DNA from: Fibrobacteria bacterium | Lineage (GTDB): Bacteria; Fibrobacterota; Fibrobacteria; UBA11236; JADFYW01 | Direction of reading: 5' to 3' | Assembly: GCA_015232855.1 (NCBI GenBank) | Contig: JADFYW010000025.1 | Coordinates: forward strand, 1 to 43,485 | DNA length: 43,485 nt | Shown: positions 35,230-42,952 of the stretch, one piece after another | Position numbering within the stretch: the first letter of the stretch is position 1 | How the letters are laid out: the number at the start of each line of letters is the position of its first letter | Program-made: the position numbers and the translations under genes | The notes under the pieces: generated by a model | The model's input: the letters and a program-made list of their open reading frames with translations, nothing else | The model's database searches: none | Told to the model about the DNA's origin: nothing

Positions 35230-36537
35230 ATGCTCAAAAATTTGTCTCAAATTCTTCCTATTCTAACAACTTTTGTGTTGTTGTTTGGTCAGGTCTCCAG
35301 CTTCGGAAATTCTGAATCTGATTCCACTACTAAGAATGATACTCTTGCTTTTCCTGAAAAGCTTCCCGCCAAAGACACCTGGGAACACATTATTTCCGCA
35401 CCCGGATATGCACTGAACTTCCCTTTCTGGGTTACTCACAAACTCATAGAGAAGTCAATCTATTTTGTTGATGAAAAAAAAATAGTTCCCAAGATAAGAC
35501 GTATTCTCGTTTCTCAGGATGGAACCAGAGTGATTATGCCCACCTTTATTGAAAGAGTTGGGGCCGGAGTAAGAGTCAGGAAAACAGAATACCTGGGAAA
35601 TAAATCAACCATTTTAACCGGTGGTAACTATGGTTCAGATCACCGACATGGGTTACATCTTCATTTGCTGGAAGTCCCCCTTTACCAAAAACTCCACTTA
35701 AATTTTACTTCAGACTATGAAAATCTGGTTGAAGAACGCTACTATGGAACGGGTTCTCAGACAAAATCAGCTGATATCAGTAATTATCGAAACGCCCAGA
35801 TAATCTCAAAGGCAGAGCTCTGCTTCGGTCTTTTGAAAAAGCTCACATTGAATCTTTCAGGTTCTTACAATTATCACAATGTCACTGAAGGAAAAAATGA
35901 AGTTGACGATGATGACGGACCGCCAACCAATATCAAATATCCCTTCCAGACCATTGGCAAAGGATTTGAACCCCATATTAATATTGCCAGCCTTTCTGTG
36001 GGAGCTACCCTAAACAGACTAAAACCAGAAGGGCACCCTATTAAAGGAACCGCAGCAGATGTAAGCTACGCTCTCTTCCAGGAAATGGGCCATGGCAATT
36101 ATGGCTTTTCAAAAACAACGTTGGATCTCAAACAGTATTTTCATCTGTTTTATGATAGGACAGTAATGTTCCGTTTAAACAGTAATGTAATCCGACCTTT
36201 GCGTAATGAGAATATTCCTTTCTTTTATTTGAGTGAAATAGGCGAAACAGGAACCGTAAGAGGTTATAAACGAGGACGTTTCCGGGATCGGGACCGACTC
36301 ATGGGGACGATTGAATATCGCTATCCCATTTGGTCACCGTCATGGAGGGTTATTGAAATGGTAGTTTTTAGTGACATTGGTCAGGTTGCGCACAATATAT
36401 TCACAGACCTTGAAGCAGAGAATTTCTTTTTTGGATATGGATTCGGTTTGAGGATGTATACTGAACTTGGTAGAGTACTGAATTTTGAAGTAGGCTTTAG
36501 CGATGAACGGATAAGAGTGTATTTCGCTCTTAATTGA
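35230..36537 (+). CDS. Omp85/BamA-like outer-membrane beta-barrel, paralogue B
   Basis: A 435-residue protein with a signal peptide (about 25 residues) and a barrel ending in a typical surface-antigen (BamA-like) C-terminus. The VRGF-type loop motif is seen as TVRGYKRGRF and is followed by RDRLMGTIEYRYPIW, FSDIGQV and a last strand ending RVYFALN. No POTRA domains. The early segment APGYALNFPFWVTHKLIEKSIYFVDE parallels YVPRQFVNGSIYVSG in paralogue A, supporting common descent. It precedes the second kinase-like protein on the same strand. In Omp85-family proteins such barrels insert or translocate polypeptides; a dedicated surface-display role for its neighbour is an inference. Confidence 0.78.
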   Translation: MLKNLSQILPILTTFVLLFGQVSSFGNSESDSTTKNDTLAFPEKLPAKDTWEHIISAPGYALNFPFWVTHKLIEKSIYFVDEKKIVPKIRRILVSQDGTRVIMPTFIERVGAGVRVRKTEYLGNKSTILTGGNYGSDHRHGLHLHLLEVPLYQKLHLNFTSDYENLVEERYYGTGSQTKSADISNYRNAQIISKAELCFGLLKKLTLNLSGSYNYHNVTEGKNEVDDDDGPPTNIKYPFQTIGKGFEPHINIASLSVGATLNRLKPEGHPIKGTAADVSYALFQEMGHGNYGFSKTTLDLKQYFHLFYDRTVMFRLNSNVIRPLRNENIPFFYLSEIGETGTVRGYKRGRFRDRDRLMGTIEYRYPIWSPSWRVIEMVVFSDIGQVAHNIFTDLEAENFFFGYGFGLRMYTELGRVLNFEVGFSDERIRVYFALN

Positions 36538-36619
36538 TGATGACAGATAATTGGAAATATCAGAAATTAATAACCATGTCAATAGGTTATATCTTAAAAA
36601 GACATTTTTCTCCAATGTA

Positions 36620-36725
36620 TGTCATTGCCCGGCTTGACCGGGCAATCCAGCGCATAGTAGTGCGCAAAATTGACGAAAAAAGTCGGCTATTATTATGGAT
36701 TACCCGGTCAAGCCGGGTAATGACA
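36620..36725. repeat. Dispersed palindromic repeat, copy 2, at the start of a gene
   Basis: Terminal arms 36620-36649 and 36696-36725, the same arms as copies 1 and 3, around a 46-bp centre. The right arm includes the ATG (36720-36722) that I take as the start of the following gene. The whole element is also open in frame with that gene, encoding a VIARLDRAIQ...-type peptide. Confidence 0.93.
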
Positions 36726-38381
36726 TCATTAAGCATCTTTTTCATAATTATGATACCTTGTTTATGTTCTTTTTCTTTTTCCTGGGAACCATATACCCCT
36801 CCAGCGCCAATCCCCAATGATCGCCGGACGTTCCCTGAGCCACAGTCTGTAAAAGTTAATGTCTGGCAAAACGCCTATAGCAGACAAATGACGCAAACCA
36901 CAACCAGAGCATTTGATTTTTCTCGCTGGGTACGGGCTATAGGAGGTAATCCGCGGCAGGCTCTTAATGTAAATGCCTATGATGAAGTAGATTCTTCCAG
37001 CTGGTTTGAACATCGCAATACAGCTCAGCCATTTTCTCAAGAAGACATCAGAAGAGGTCCACGCACCATTGACGGACCAGACACCTCTGGAAACTGGGTT
37101 ATTTTTAAAGTAAAAAGCGAAGGTATGGCTCCGGGTTTTTGGATTAAAGACGCCCAGGGCAATCGATTTATTATAAAACCGGAAATCAAAGGCTATCCGG
37201 AAGTAGGTACTTCAGCCGAGAATATCACCACTCTTCTCTTTTATGCTGCGGGCTACCATACCCCGGAGAACTATTTATCTCAAGTTCGTCTTAACCGCAT
37301 AAAAATAAAATCCGGAGTCAAACTTATTGACGAACGAGATGTTAAGCGACTTATGACCCAAAAAGATTTAGAAGCAATATTTGACCGGGTCCATGTACGT
37401 GAAGATGGTACGGTGCGGGTCACTGCCAGTCGATTTATAAAAGGGAAACCCGTAGGCTCATTCAGCTTTTCCGGCACCAGAAAAGACGACCCCAATGATA
37501 TCGTTCCCCATCAACATCGCAGAGAACTACGAGGGCTTTATGTTATCTGTTCCTGGCTTAACCATCACGACCTTAATTCCGGAAACTTTTTTGAGAGTTA
37601 TATCACTAAGAACGGACAAAGCTATATCGGTCATTACTTTCTTGATTTCAGCTCCAGCTTGGGCGCCTCCCTTTTTGGCGCACAACCCCTGGTAAGAGGG
37701 TATGTTCCCCTTATAAACCCTTTATACACTTTCATCGTAAATCCTATAAAGAACTGGTTCCATGTGCCTCGATGGGAATCAAATAACCCAATCACCTACC
37801 CTGCTGTCGGACGCTTTAATAATCATATTTTCAAACCGGATAAATTTAAAATCAATTATCCTCTGGCTGCATTTTCTTTGATGACCGACAGAGACGCCTA
37901 CTGGGCCGCTAAACTGGTAATGTCTTTTACTGATACACAAATCCAGGCTGTCGTTAAAGAGGGCTGCTATACCGACCCCAAAACAGACAGTATACTAGCA
38001 AACATATTAATTGAACGAAGGGATATCATTGGACGTTTTTGGTATAACCGGGTTTGTCCTTTAGAAAGGTTCCGTTATGACGAGAAACAATCAAAACTCT
38101 GTTTTACCGATATGGGAATAAAAGGGAACCTCTATACAAAGTCTGAATCAAAGTATCAATATAAGACAAAGCATAATGGCAAAGAAGTGGCAAAGAGTAT
38201 GACTTTCTCAGATAATTCCTGTTTGGATATTCCCCCACCAAAACCTTCAAAAGAAGATATTAATGAGATTGAAGTTGTTATACAAACAGCCAGAAGCAAA
38301 GGTAATTTTTCTAAACCGATGAATGTTTTTATTCAATCCGATAATAGTCAGGCTTTCAGAGTTGTCGGTATAACCCGATAA
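36720..38381 (+). CDS. Exported protein with kinase-like motifs, paralogue B
   Basis: Paralogue of the lipoprotein at 30647-32272. From the ATG at 36720 it is 553 residues with a signal peptide (SLSIFFIIMIPCLCSFSFSW). Shared blocks: GFWIKDAQGN, Lys153 in FIIK, Glu167, AAGYHTPENYL, QHRRELRGL and HYFLDF. Here the catalytic-loop pattern is canonical HxDLxxxN (HHDLNSGN, Asp284, Asn289), while the DFG is DFS (309-311). Paralogue A shows the opposite state. The reading frame is open upstream to 36534, where an ATG overlaps the barrel stop; that longer form would translate through the palindromic repeat and give an odd 62-residue N-terminal extension. No Shine-Dalgarno marks either start. Kinase activity is a hypothesis from motif order, not proven. 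Confidence 0.6.
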   Translation: MTSLSIFFIIMIPCLCSFSFSWEPYTPPAPIPNDRRTFPEPQSVKVNVWQNAYSRQMTQTTTRAFDFSRWVRAIGGNPRQALNVNAYDEVDSSSWFEHRNTAQPFSQEDIRRGPRTIDGPDTSGNWVIFKVKSEGMAPGFWIKDAQGNRFIIKPEIKGYPEVGTSAENITTLLFYAAGYHTPENYLSQVRLNRIKIKSGVKLIDERDVKRLMTQKDLEAIFDRVHVREDGTVRVTASRFIKGKPVGSFSFSGTRKDDPNDIVPHQHRRELRGLYVICSWLNHHDLNSGNFFESYITKNGQSYIGHYFLDFSSSLGASLFGAQPLVRGYVPLINPLYTFIVNPIKNWFHVPRWESNNPITYPAVGRFNNHIFKPDKFKINYPLAAFSLMTDRDAYWAAKLVMSFTDTQIQAVVKEGCYTDPKTDSILANILIERRDIIGRFWYNRVCPLERFRYDEKQSKLCFTDMGIKGNLYTKSESKYQYKTKHNGKEVAKSMTFSDNSCLDIPPPKPSKEDINEIEVVIQTARSKGNFSKPMNVFIQSDNSQAFRVVGITR

Positions 38382-38716
38382 ACATAAAGTTTTCCCACTC
38401 CGCGTCACTTCGAGTAAATGCCGCTGAAAGCGTTATTGTATCGAGAAGTCAACATAGGTGCATTAAATCGAATACAAACTTAGTCGTCAGCTTGATGTTA
38501 TTACCGCAGAGGTCACAGAAAAAGAGAGTGGAAAGGATTGGAAGTTTTTATCTTTATTTTTCTGAAGAACAGCAACAATAAGCAAAACATTACTACATAT
38601 TGTTGCTACTATGGCGCAAGACTTCTCGATACAAACCTTCGGTTTACTCGAAGTGACGACTGTGGGAGCATGGTTTATCTTTGATATTAAAAAATAAAGT
38701 CAAAATATCAGGCAAT
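38382..38716. other. Convergent intergenic region containing a repeat element
   Basis: No gene. Almost all of it is the inverted-repeat element at 38403-38658. The remainder shows no clear terminator; the element's own arms could act as one for both converging genes. Confidence 0.6.
38403..38658. repeat. Second type of inverted-repeat element (CGTCACTTCGAGT ends)
   Basis: Left arm begins CGTCACTTCGAGTAAA and runs to TATCGAGAAGTC (38450); the right arm begins GACTTCTCGATACAAA (38620) and runs to ACTCGAAGTGACG (38658). The arms are inverted copies with gaps. The centre carries an ACCGCAGAGGTCACAGA stretch of the kind also seen in dispersed repeats elsewhere. No transposase. It is a second, unrelated non-autonomous element. 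Confidence 0.85.
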
Positions 38717-39883
38717 TTAGTCCTCATACTTAAAATATCCTCTTACATCCAAATACCCAATCCCATCGGAGCATAACAAAGCCCATTCCGGACGCCAGTC
38801 ACTAACGGATACGCGTATACGAAAATTATTCATGCTTTTGTCTGTTGGAGGAGTCATAGATACAACAGATAATGATGCATCACTTTCGTCTGAACCAATA
38901 TTGATAAGTTTTTCCCAATCTGAGCTTGTTTCATCCAGGTTAGTATAGTACCAATGATAAAACAACTGTTCCTTAAGGACCGTACCATTAGGTGTTACAT
39001 ATTTTTGTGCTGCTCCAGCCGAGTCAGCTATAAGAAAATAAGAATAATCTTTTTTAATCACAAAGGTATCTACAACCGCCCCGGAATCCTGATTAAAAGC
39101 ATTCGTTTTGAAGTATACGGTATCTGAGTCATATTTATGAATGTCTTCAGGAATTTCCATATCTTTTTTTGCCACACTTATAATTCCAATAGAGTCCAGA
39201 GTGGGGTTTACATTAACATTAGTGGTCCCATTCTCCACCACCAGCCGGTTGCTATAGCGTACGGTTAATTTTTTTTCGATATCCAGGGTAAAATCACCAG
39301 ATACTACCCGTGCATTTAATACAATCAGACTAATCAAGCCATCCACCATAGGAGAAAACTCTTCAGGGATGTCTTCGGTATTATCCAATAATTCTACGAC
39401 ATCTTTACCAGCCACACCTTTTTCTCCTATAGGCACATCCATACTTTCAAGTGCCCCTTTCATGTCATTATCAAGTTCAGAAGAAGGAATAGCTATTTCA
39501 GGAATTAAGGAACTATGTAACATTGGGTTCTTATCTCCCACCGGTACAACAAATCGAAACCGAAGAGGATTATCCATATAACCATCTGCATCAATCCGCA
39601 TACTATCGAGGTTAAGGACGGAACCACTACTACCAAGTTGGCCATAATTAGTGATATTAAAATCCAACGCCAAGGTCCAGTCAATTGAATACGGTTTACC
39701 CGCATCATGCATGTAAAGTGTCACATTAACCGTGTCACCGGGAGCAGCTTCCGGAGGGTCTAGAACTATGGCTATCGGACGTATTTTACCTTCTTCTATT
39801 ATATTTTCAAACTTTTCCGGAAAATTGGCACAAGCCAGAAGACCGAGAAGGGAGAATGTAATGAGTGTATATTTTATAATCAT
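38717..39883 (-). CDS. Uncharacterised lipoprotein
   Basis: A 388-residue lipoprotein with lipobox LLAC (Cys 18), acidic and beta-rich. A segment near residue 45 (LDPPEAAPGDTVNVTLYMHDA) resembles the start of an Ig-like or cell-surface domain, and a second region near 225-330 also looks beta-rich. No family recognised. It is downstream of the TonB-dependent receptor gene on the same strand, with 226 bp between them holding a palindromic repeat. It may be a surface lipoprotein working with the receptor, as SusD-like or other lipoproteins do, but it does not look like SusD. An AAGG-like site lies before the ATG. Confidence 0.7.
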   Translation of the reverse strand: MIIKYTLITFSLLGLLACANFPEKFENIIEEGKIRPIAIVLDPPEAAPGDTVNVTLYMHDAGKPYSIDWTLALDFNITNYGQLGSSGSVLNLDSMRIDADGYMDNPLRFRFVVPVGDKNPMLHSSLIPEIAIPSSELDNDMKGALESMDVPIGEKGVAGKDVVELLDNTEDIPEEFSPMVDGLISLIVLNARVVSGDFTLDIEKKLTVRYSNRLVVENGTTNVNVNPTLDSIGIISVAKKDMEIPEDIHKYDSDTVYFKTNAFNQDSGAVVDTFVIKKDYSYFLIADSAGAAQKYVTPNGTVLKEQLFYHWYYTNLDETSSDWEKLINIGSDESDASLSVVSMTPPTDKSMNNFRIRVSVSDWRPEWALLCSDGIGYLDVRGYFKYED

Positions 39884-39942
39884 TTTAATAACCTTTTTAT
39901 TTTATTGATTAATAATGGTATTCTTGTTTATTTCAACATTTG

Positions 39943-40072
39943 TGTCATTGCCCGGCTTGACCGGGCAATCCATCTCACATAGTATAATTTTATTGTTTAA
40001 TTTAAATTGACTATTATAAACATCACATGGTTCGTAACCAGGATGGATCAACCGGTCAAGCCGGGTGATGAC
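39943..40072. repeat. Dispersed palindromic repeat, copy 3
   Basis: Arms 39943-39972 and 40044-40072, the same as copies 1 and 2 with a few changes, around a 71-bp A/T-rich centre. It sits between the receptor gene and its downstream lipoprotein gene and could act as a transcript-stabilising or -terminating structure. Confidence 0.9.
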
Positions 40073-40109
40073 GCTATAAGATCTTTTACCTGTATTAATT
40101 TTATTCATA

Positions 40110-42944
40110 TTAAAACTCCGCACTGATGCCAACTGATGGCAAAAAGATAGACCCGATGGGTTCCCGCTTAGAACCGTCATAATTGTAACTGTATAATTCG
40201 GGGCTGTTATAAAAGAAATAGTTAACATTTTGGAAATCCAGATAACTGGTAAGTATCCAGCTATTAAACACAAATTTTTTATCTAACCGTACATCAAGCT
40301 GCATAAACGGCCCCATTCGATCAGAAAACGCTTTTCCCTGTTGAGCAACATACTGTTGTTCATCTGAATCAAACTTGTACTTATTTTCCGTGAATGAAAG
40401 AAGGGGGGTCATTGGGTTTCCAGTAACATACCGGAATCTGAAACCAGTTTCAAAATTCCAGGGGAGACGCCAACTTCCTAACACCTGGATATTATGAGTC
40501 TGGTCATACTCACTTAATACCCATTTATCCGGATCCCAGTCTTGAACATTAGCATTACCTTCTGAAAACGCATTTGGAGCCCGGCGCTCACTACGTGATA
40601 GACTATAACTTATCCAACCAAAAAATCGTTTACCCTGGTCGTGCCGGAGCATAATTTCCATCCCATACATGCGGGCTTCCATATCAGGCAGGAAGTTATA
40701 CTGCCTACCAGTCTCAGGATTTGTACTATCTGTATAATTAGGTACATCTGTCTGAGTATTATAATAAGTCTGTACATCAAGGGAAACCAAATCGTTAATT
40801 TGCCATTCATGACCTGCAACAATCTGTTTTGCTTTAGTAGCAGGAAGGTCAGGATTCCCCCACATTTCATCTGTAGCCTGACCCACGGGTTTAGGAACCT
40901 GGCTGTACGTACCGGCTGCTCCTTTCAAAGTTAAATTATCTATATACTCCCAACGACTCGTTAAACGGTAACTGGGATGCCCTTCTTCTACATCCGCATA
41001 ATAATCCCAGCGAATACCTGGCATGACCATTAAATTTTCCATCAGATAAAATTCAATATTACCATAGCCACCCAAAATCGAAAAATATTGTTGCTCTTTT
41101 TGTCCTAAATAACCTTTAGCTCCCATAATGTTCATTTCATAATCAAATCGGGATGCTTCCATGTCCAGCCCCCCCCTTGCTTTCATAAATGAATTGGGAG
41201 CATAGGTAAGCTCATCCCGAACATACATACCATTTGCAGCCATATCCCACCAGGTAAACCCAAAAATATTCCCGTGCATTTTCTCATGTTTATAACTTAA
41301 ACGCAATTCATTTTTTAGTTCTTTATCTATTTGCTTATCATACCCGAAAATAATCATCTGATATAATTCACTTTCAAAAGCCAGTTCCGTATCATCAGTG
41401 TTTTCTTCACTTCCACCTCTTGCCATGCTGGTAATTATTTCCATGTCATCTTTTGAAGAAGCATAGGTAAGAAACATTCTGTCTGTTTTATTAATATTCC
41501 AATCGAGTCTCACCAGGCCATCCCAATAATAGGGCACAACCGTCATGGGCGCATCTTTTGTCATTACACAGACAAACTCTCCAATATAGGAGTAACGCCC
41601 GGCTACCTGGAGCGCCAGATTTTCACCAACAGGCCCCTCCAGCATTAGCCCAGCATCCAGGAGGTTCACATCAACATTTCCATGCCACCGATCTGTTTTT
41701 GCTGACCGTCCCTTAATTTCAACGATACCTCCAACAGCACCACCATAGCGCGAATTAAAACCACCCGGATACATATCAATTGATGATAAAAGCTCTGAAC
41801 TATAGACAGCGCGTATACCACCAAAGTGGTATATCCGGGGAACATCAACACCATCAAGAAAAAAACGTGTGTCTTCATTACCACTGCCCCTAATAATAAT
41901 GTCGCCTGATATAAATGAAGGCCGGGCAACACCGGGAAGTGCCTGTACGACTTTGATGGCGTCTCCCCCAAAGCCTGGCATCTTTTTAATTTCAGAAACG
42001 GTCAAAGTCTTTTTTGCTACTTCTTTTTTCTCTGCTTTTCCATAGACTACTATTTCATATTCATCATAACTTTCTCGTCTCAGGCGGTATTCCATTTCTA
42101 CCTGCTTACCCGGTTCGATAACTTCAGTAAACTGTTTCATGTTATATCCGGAAATAGGAAAGGAAATAGAAATTGAGCAAGCCGGTAAAGACTTAAACTC
42201 AAACTGGCCCTTACTATTTGTCACAGTTACGAGTTTATTTTCTTCCAAATACTGCCCTTCAAAGCCTCCAATTTTATTCAAGTATGCTGAAAAAGGAACT
42301 TTAATATTGTTATCCATCGTAGTATCCAAAAAAGTAACCACAACCATACCATCACCAACCGGATTGCGCGTTCCTTTTTCCCGGACAGCTCCTTTGAAAT
42401 TCACATATTCCTGGATATCTTTCACTATTTCCTGAAGTGAAAACCGGTATTGATATTCAATGGCCACAGGTATCGCCTGCCCACCGGCAATCGCCGGACT
42501 AAAAATAAACTGACGAACAGCCTTTACCGCCGCAGAATCCATTTCCGGACTCAGTCCTTTGAGAACCGTTACGGAATCCACCATGCCTGAATCAGAGATA
42601 ATAAGTTGTAAATTAACCGGGCCCTCTAAACCCGCTTTTAAAGCGGTTTCGGGATATTCAGCATTAACAAATGTTGTTACTTCCGGAAGTTTTTCTATGG
42701 GGGGAAGTTCTTCCACAATTTCAGAATCACCCTGTTCGTCGGTATAAACGGTGTCTTCTTCAATGGAAACGGATACATCTTCCTGAGCCCTTAACGGGGC
42801 TGTGGCGATAAAAAACAACACAAACAACAAACCAATTGTTTTGCACCGGGGGACGATTCGTGAATCGTCCCTGCATAATTCGGGTTTTGGATTTTGTATG
42901 TTTTTTATTGAAAAATTGTTTGTTTCTTGTTTTTGTTTAATCAT
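40110..42944 (-). CDS. TonB-dependent receptor fused to an N-terminal TonB C-terminal-like domain
   Basis: A 944-residue outer-membrane protein. After the signal region (hydrophobic core near 36-52, cleavage near APLRA) comes a TonB C-terminal-like domain (about 90-170: FVNAEYPETALKAGLEGPVNLQLII ... KAVRQFIFSPA). Then a carboxypeptidase-regulatory-like domain (182-285), a plug (about 310-430: MPGFGGDAIKVVQALPGV, FFLDGVDVPRIYHFGG, GGFNSRYGGAVGGIVEIKG) and a long barrel ending in SVGISAEF. The signal peptide is unusually long: residues 24-34 are encoded by a palindromic repeat. AGGAAAT precedes the ATG. It is 8 bp after a TonB-type gene. The ligand is unknown. Confidence 0.9.
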   Translation of the reverse strand: MIKQKQETNNFSIKNIQNPKPELCRDDSRIVPRCKTIGLLFVLFFIATAPLRAQEDVSVSIEEDTVYTDEQGDSEIVEELPPIEKLPEVTTFVNAEYPETALKAGLEGPVNLQLIISDSGMVDSVTVLKGLSPEMDSAAVKAVRQFIFSPAIAGGQAIPVAIEYQYRFSLQEIVKDIQEYVNFKGAVREKGTRNPVGDGMVVVTFLDTTMDNNIKVPFSAYLNKIGGFEGQYLEENKLVTVTNSKGQFEFKSLPACSISISFPISGYNMKQFTEVIEPGKQVEMEYRLRRESYDEYEIVVYGKAEKKEVAKKTLTVSEIKKMPGFGGDAIKVVQALPGVARPSFISGDIIIRGSGNEDTRFFLDGVDVPRIYHFGGIRAVYSSELLSSIDMYPGGFNSRYGGAVGGIVEIKGRSAKTDRWHGNVDVNLLDAGLMLEGPVGENLALQVAGRYSYIGEFVCVMTKDAPMTVVPYYWDGLVRLDWNINKTDRMFLTYASSKDDMEIITSMARGGSEENTDDTELAFESELYQMIIFGYDKQIDKELKNELRLSYKHEKMHGNIFGFTWWDMAANGMYVRDELTYAPNSFMKARGGLDMEASRFDYEMNIMGAKGYLGQKEQQYFSILGGYGNIEFYLMENLMVMPGIRWDYYADVEEGHPSYRLTSRWEYIDNLTLKGAAGTYSQVPKPVGQATDEMWGNPDLPATKAKQIVAGHEWQINDLVSLDVQTYYNTQTDVPNYTDSTNPETGRQYNFLPDMEARMYGMEIMLRHDQGKRFFGWISYSLSRSERRAPNAFSEGNANVQDWDPDKWVLSEYDQTHNIQVLGSWRLPWNFETGFRFRYVTGNPMTPLLSFTENKYKFDSDEQQYVAQQGKAFSDRMGPFMQLDVRLDKKFVFNSWILTSYLDFQNVNYFFYNSPELYSYNYDGSKREPIGSIFLPSVGISAEF
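42843..42874. repeat. Palindromic repeat inside the signal-peptide coding region
   Basis: Perfect palindrome GGGACGATTC/GAATCGTCCC (42850-42859, 42862-42871) with GCA/TGC outer matches. On the coding strand it reads CRDDSRIVPRC in frame, with a two-base centre. Sequences of this kind recur as short palindromes in many bacterial genomes, from memory. It lies within the n-region of the receptor's signal peptide. Confidence 0.8.
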
Positions 42945-42952
42945 TTTATTTC

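Noticed and set aside
39902-40273. Open frame on the minus strand between the receptor and the lipoprotein
   Set aside because: Most of it is the translation of palindromic repeat copy 3 and the 3' end of the receptor gene in another frame; the VITRLDRLIHPG-type peptide is the usual translation of this repeat.
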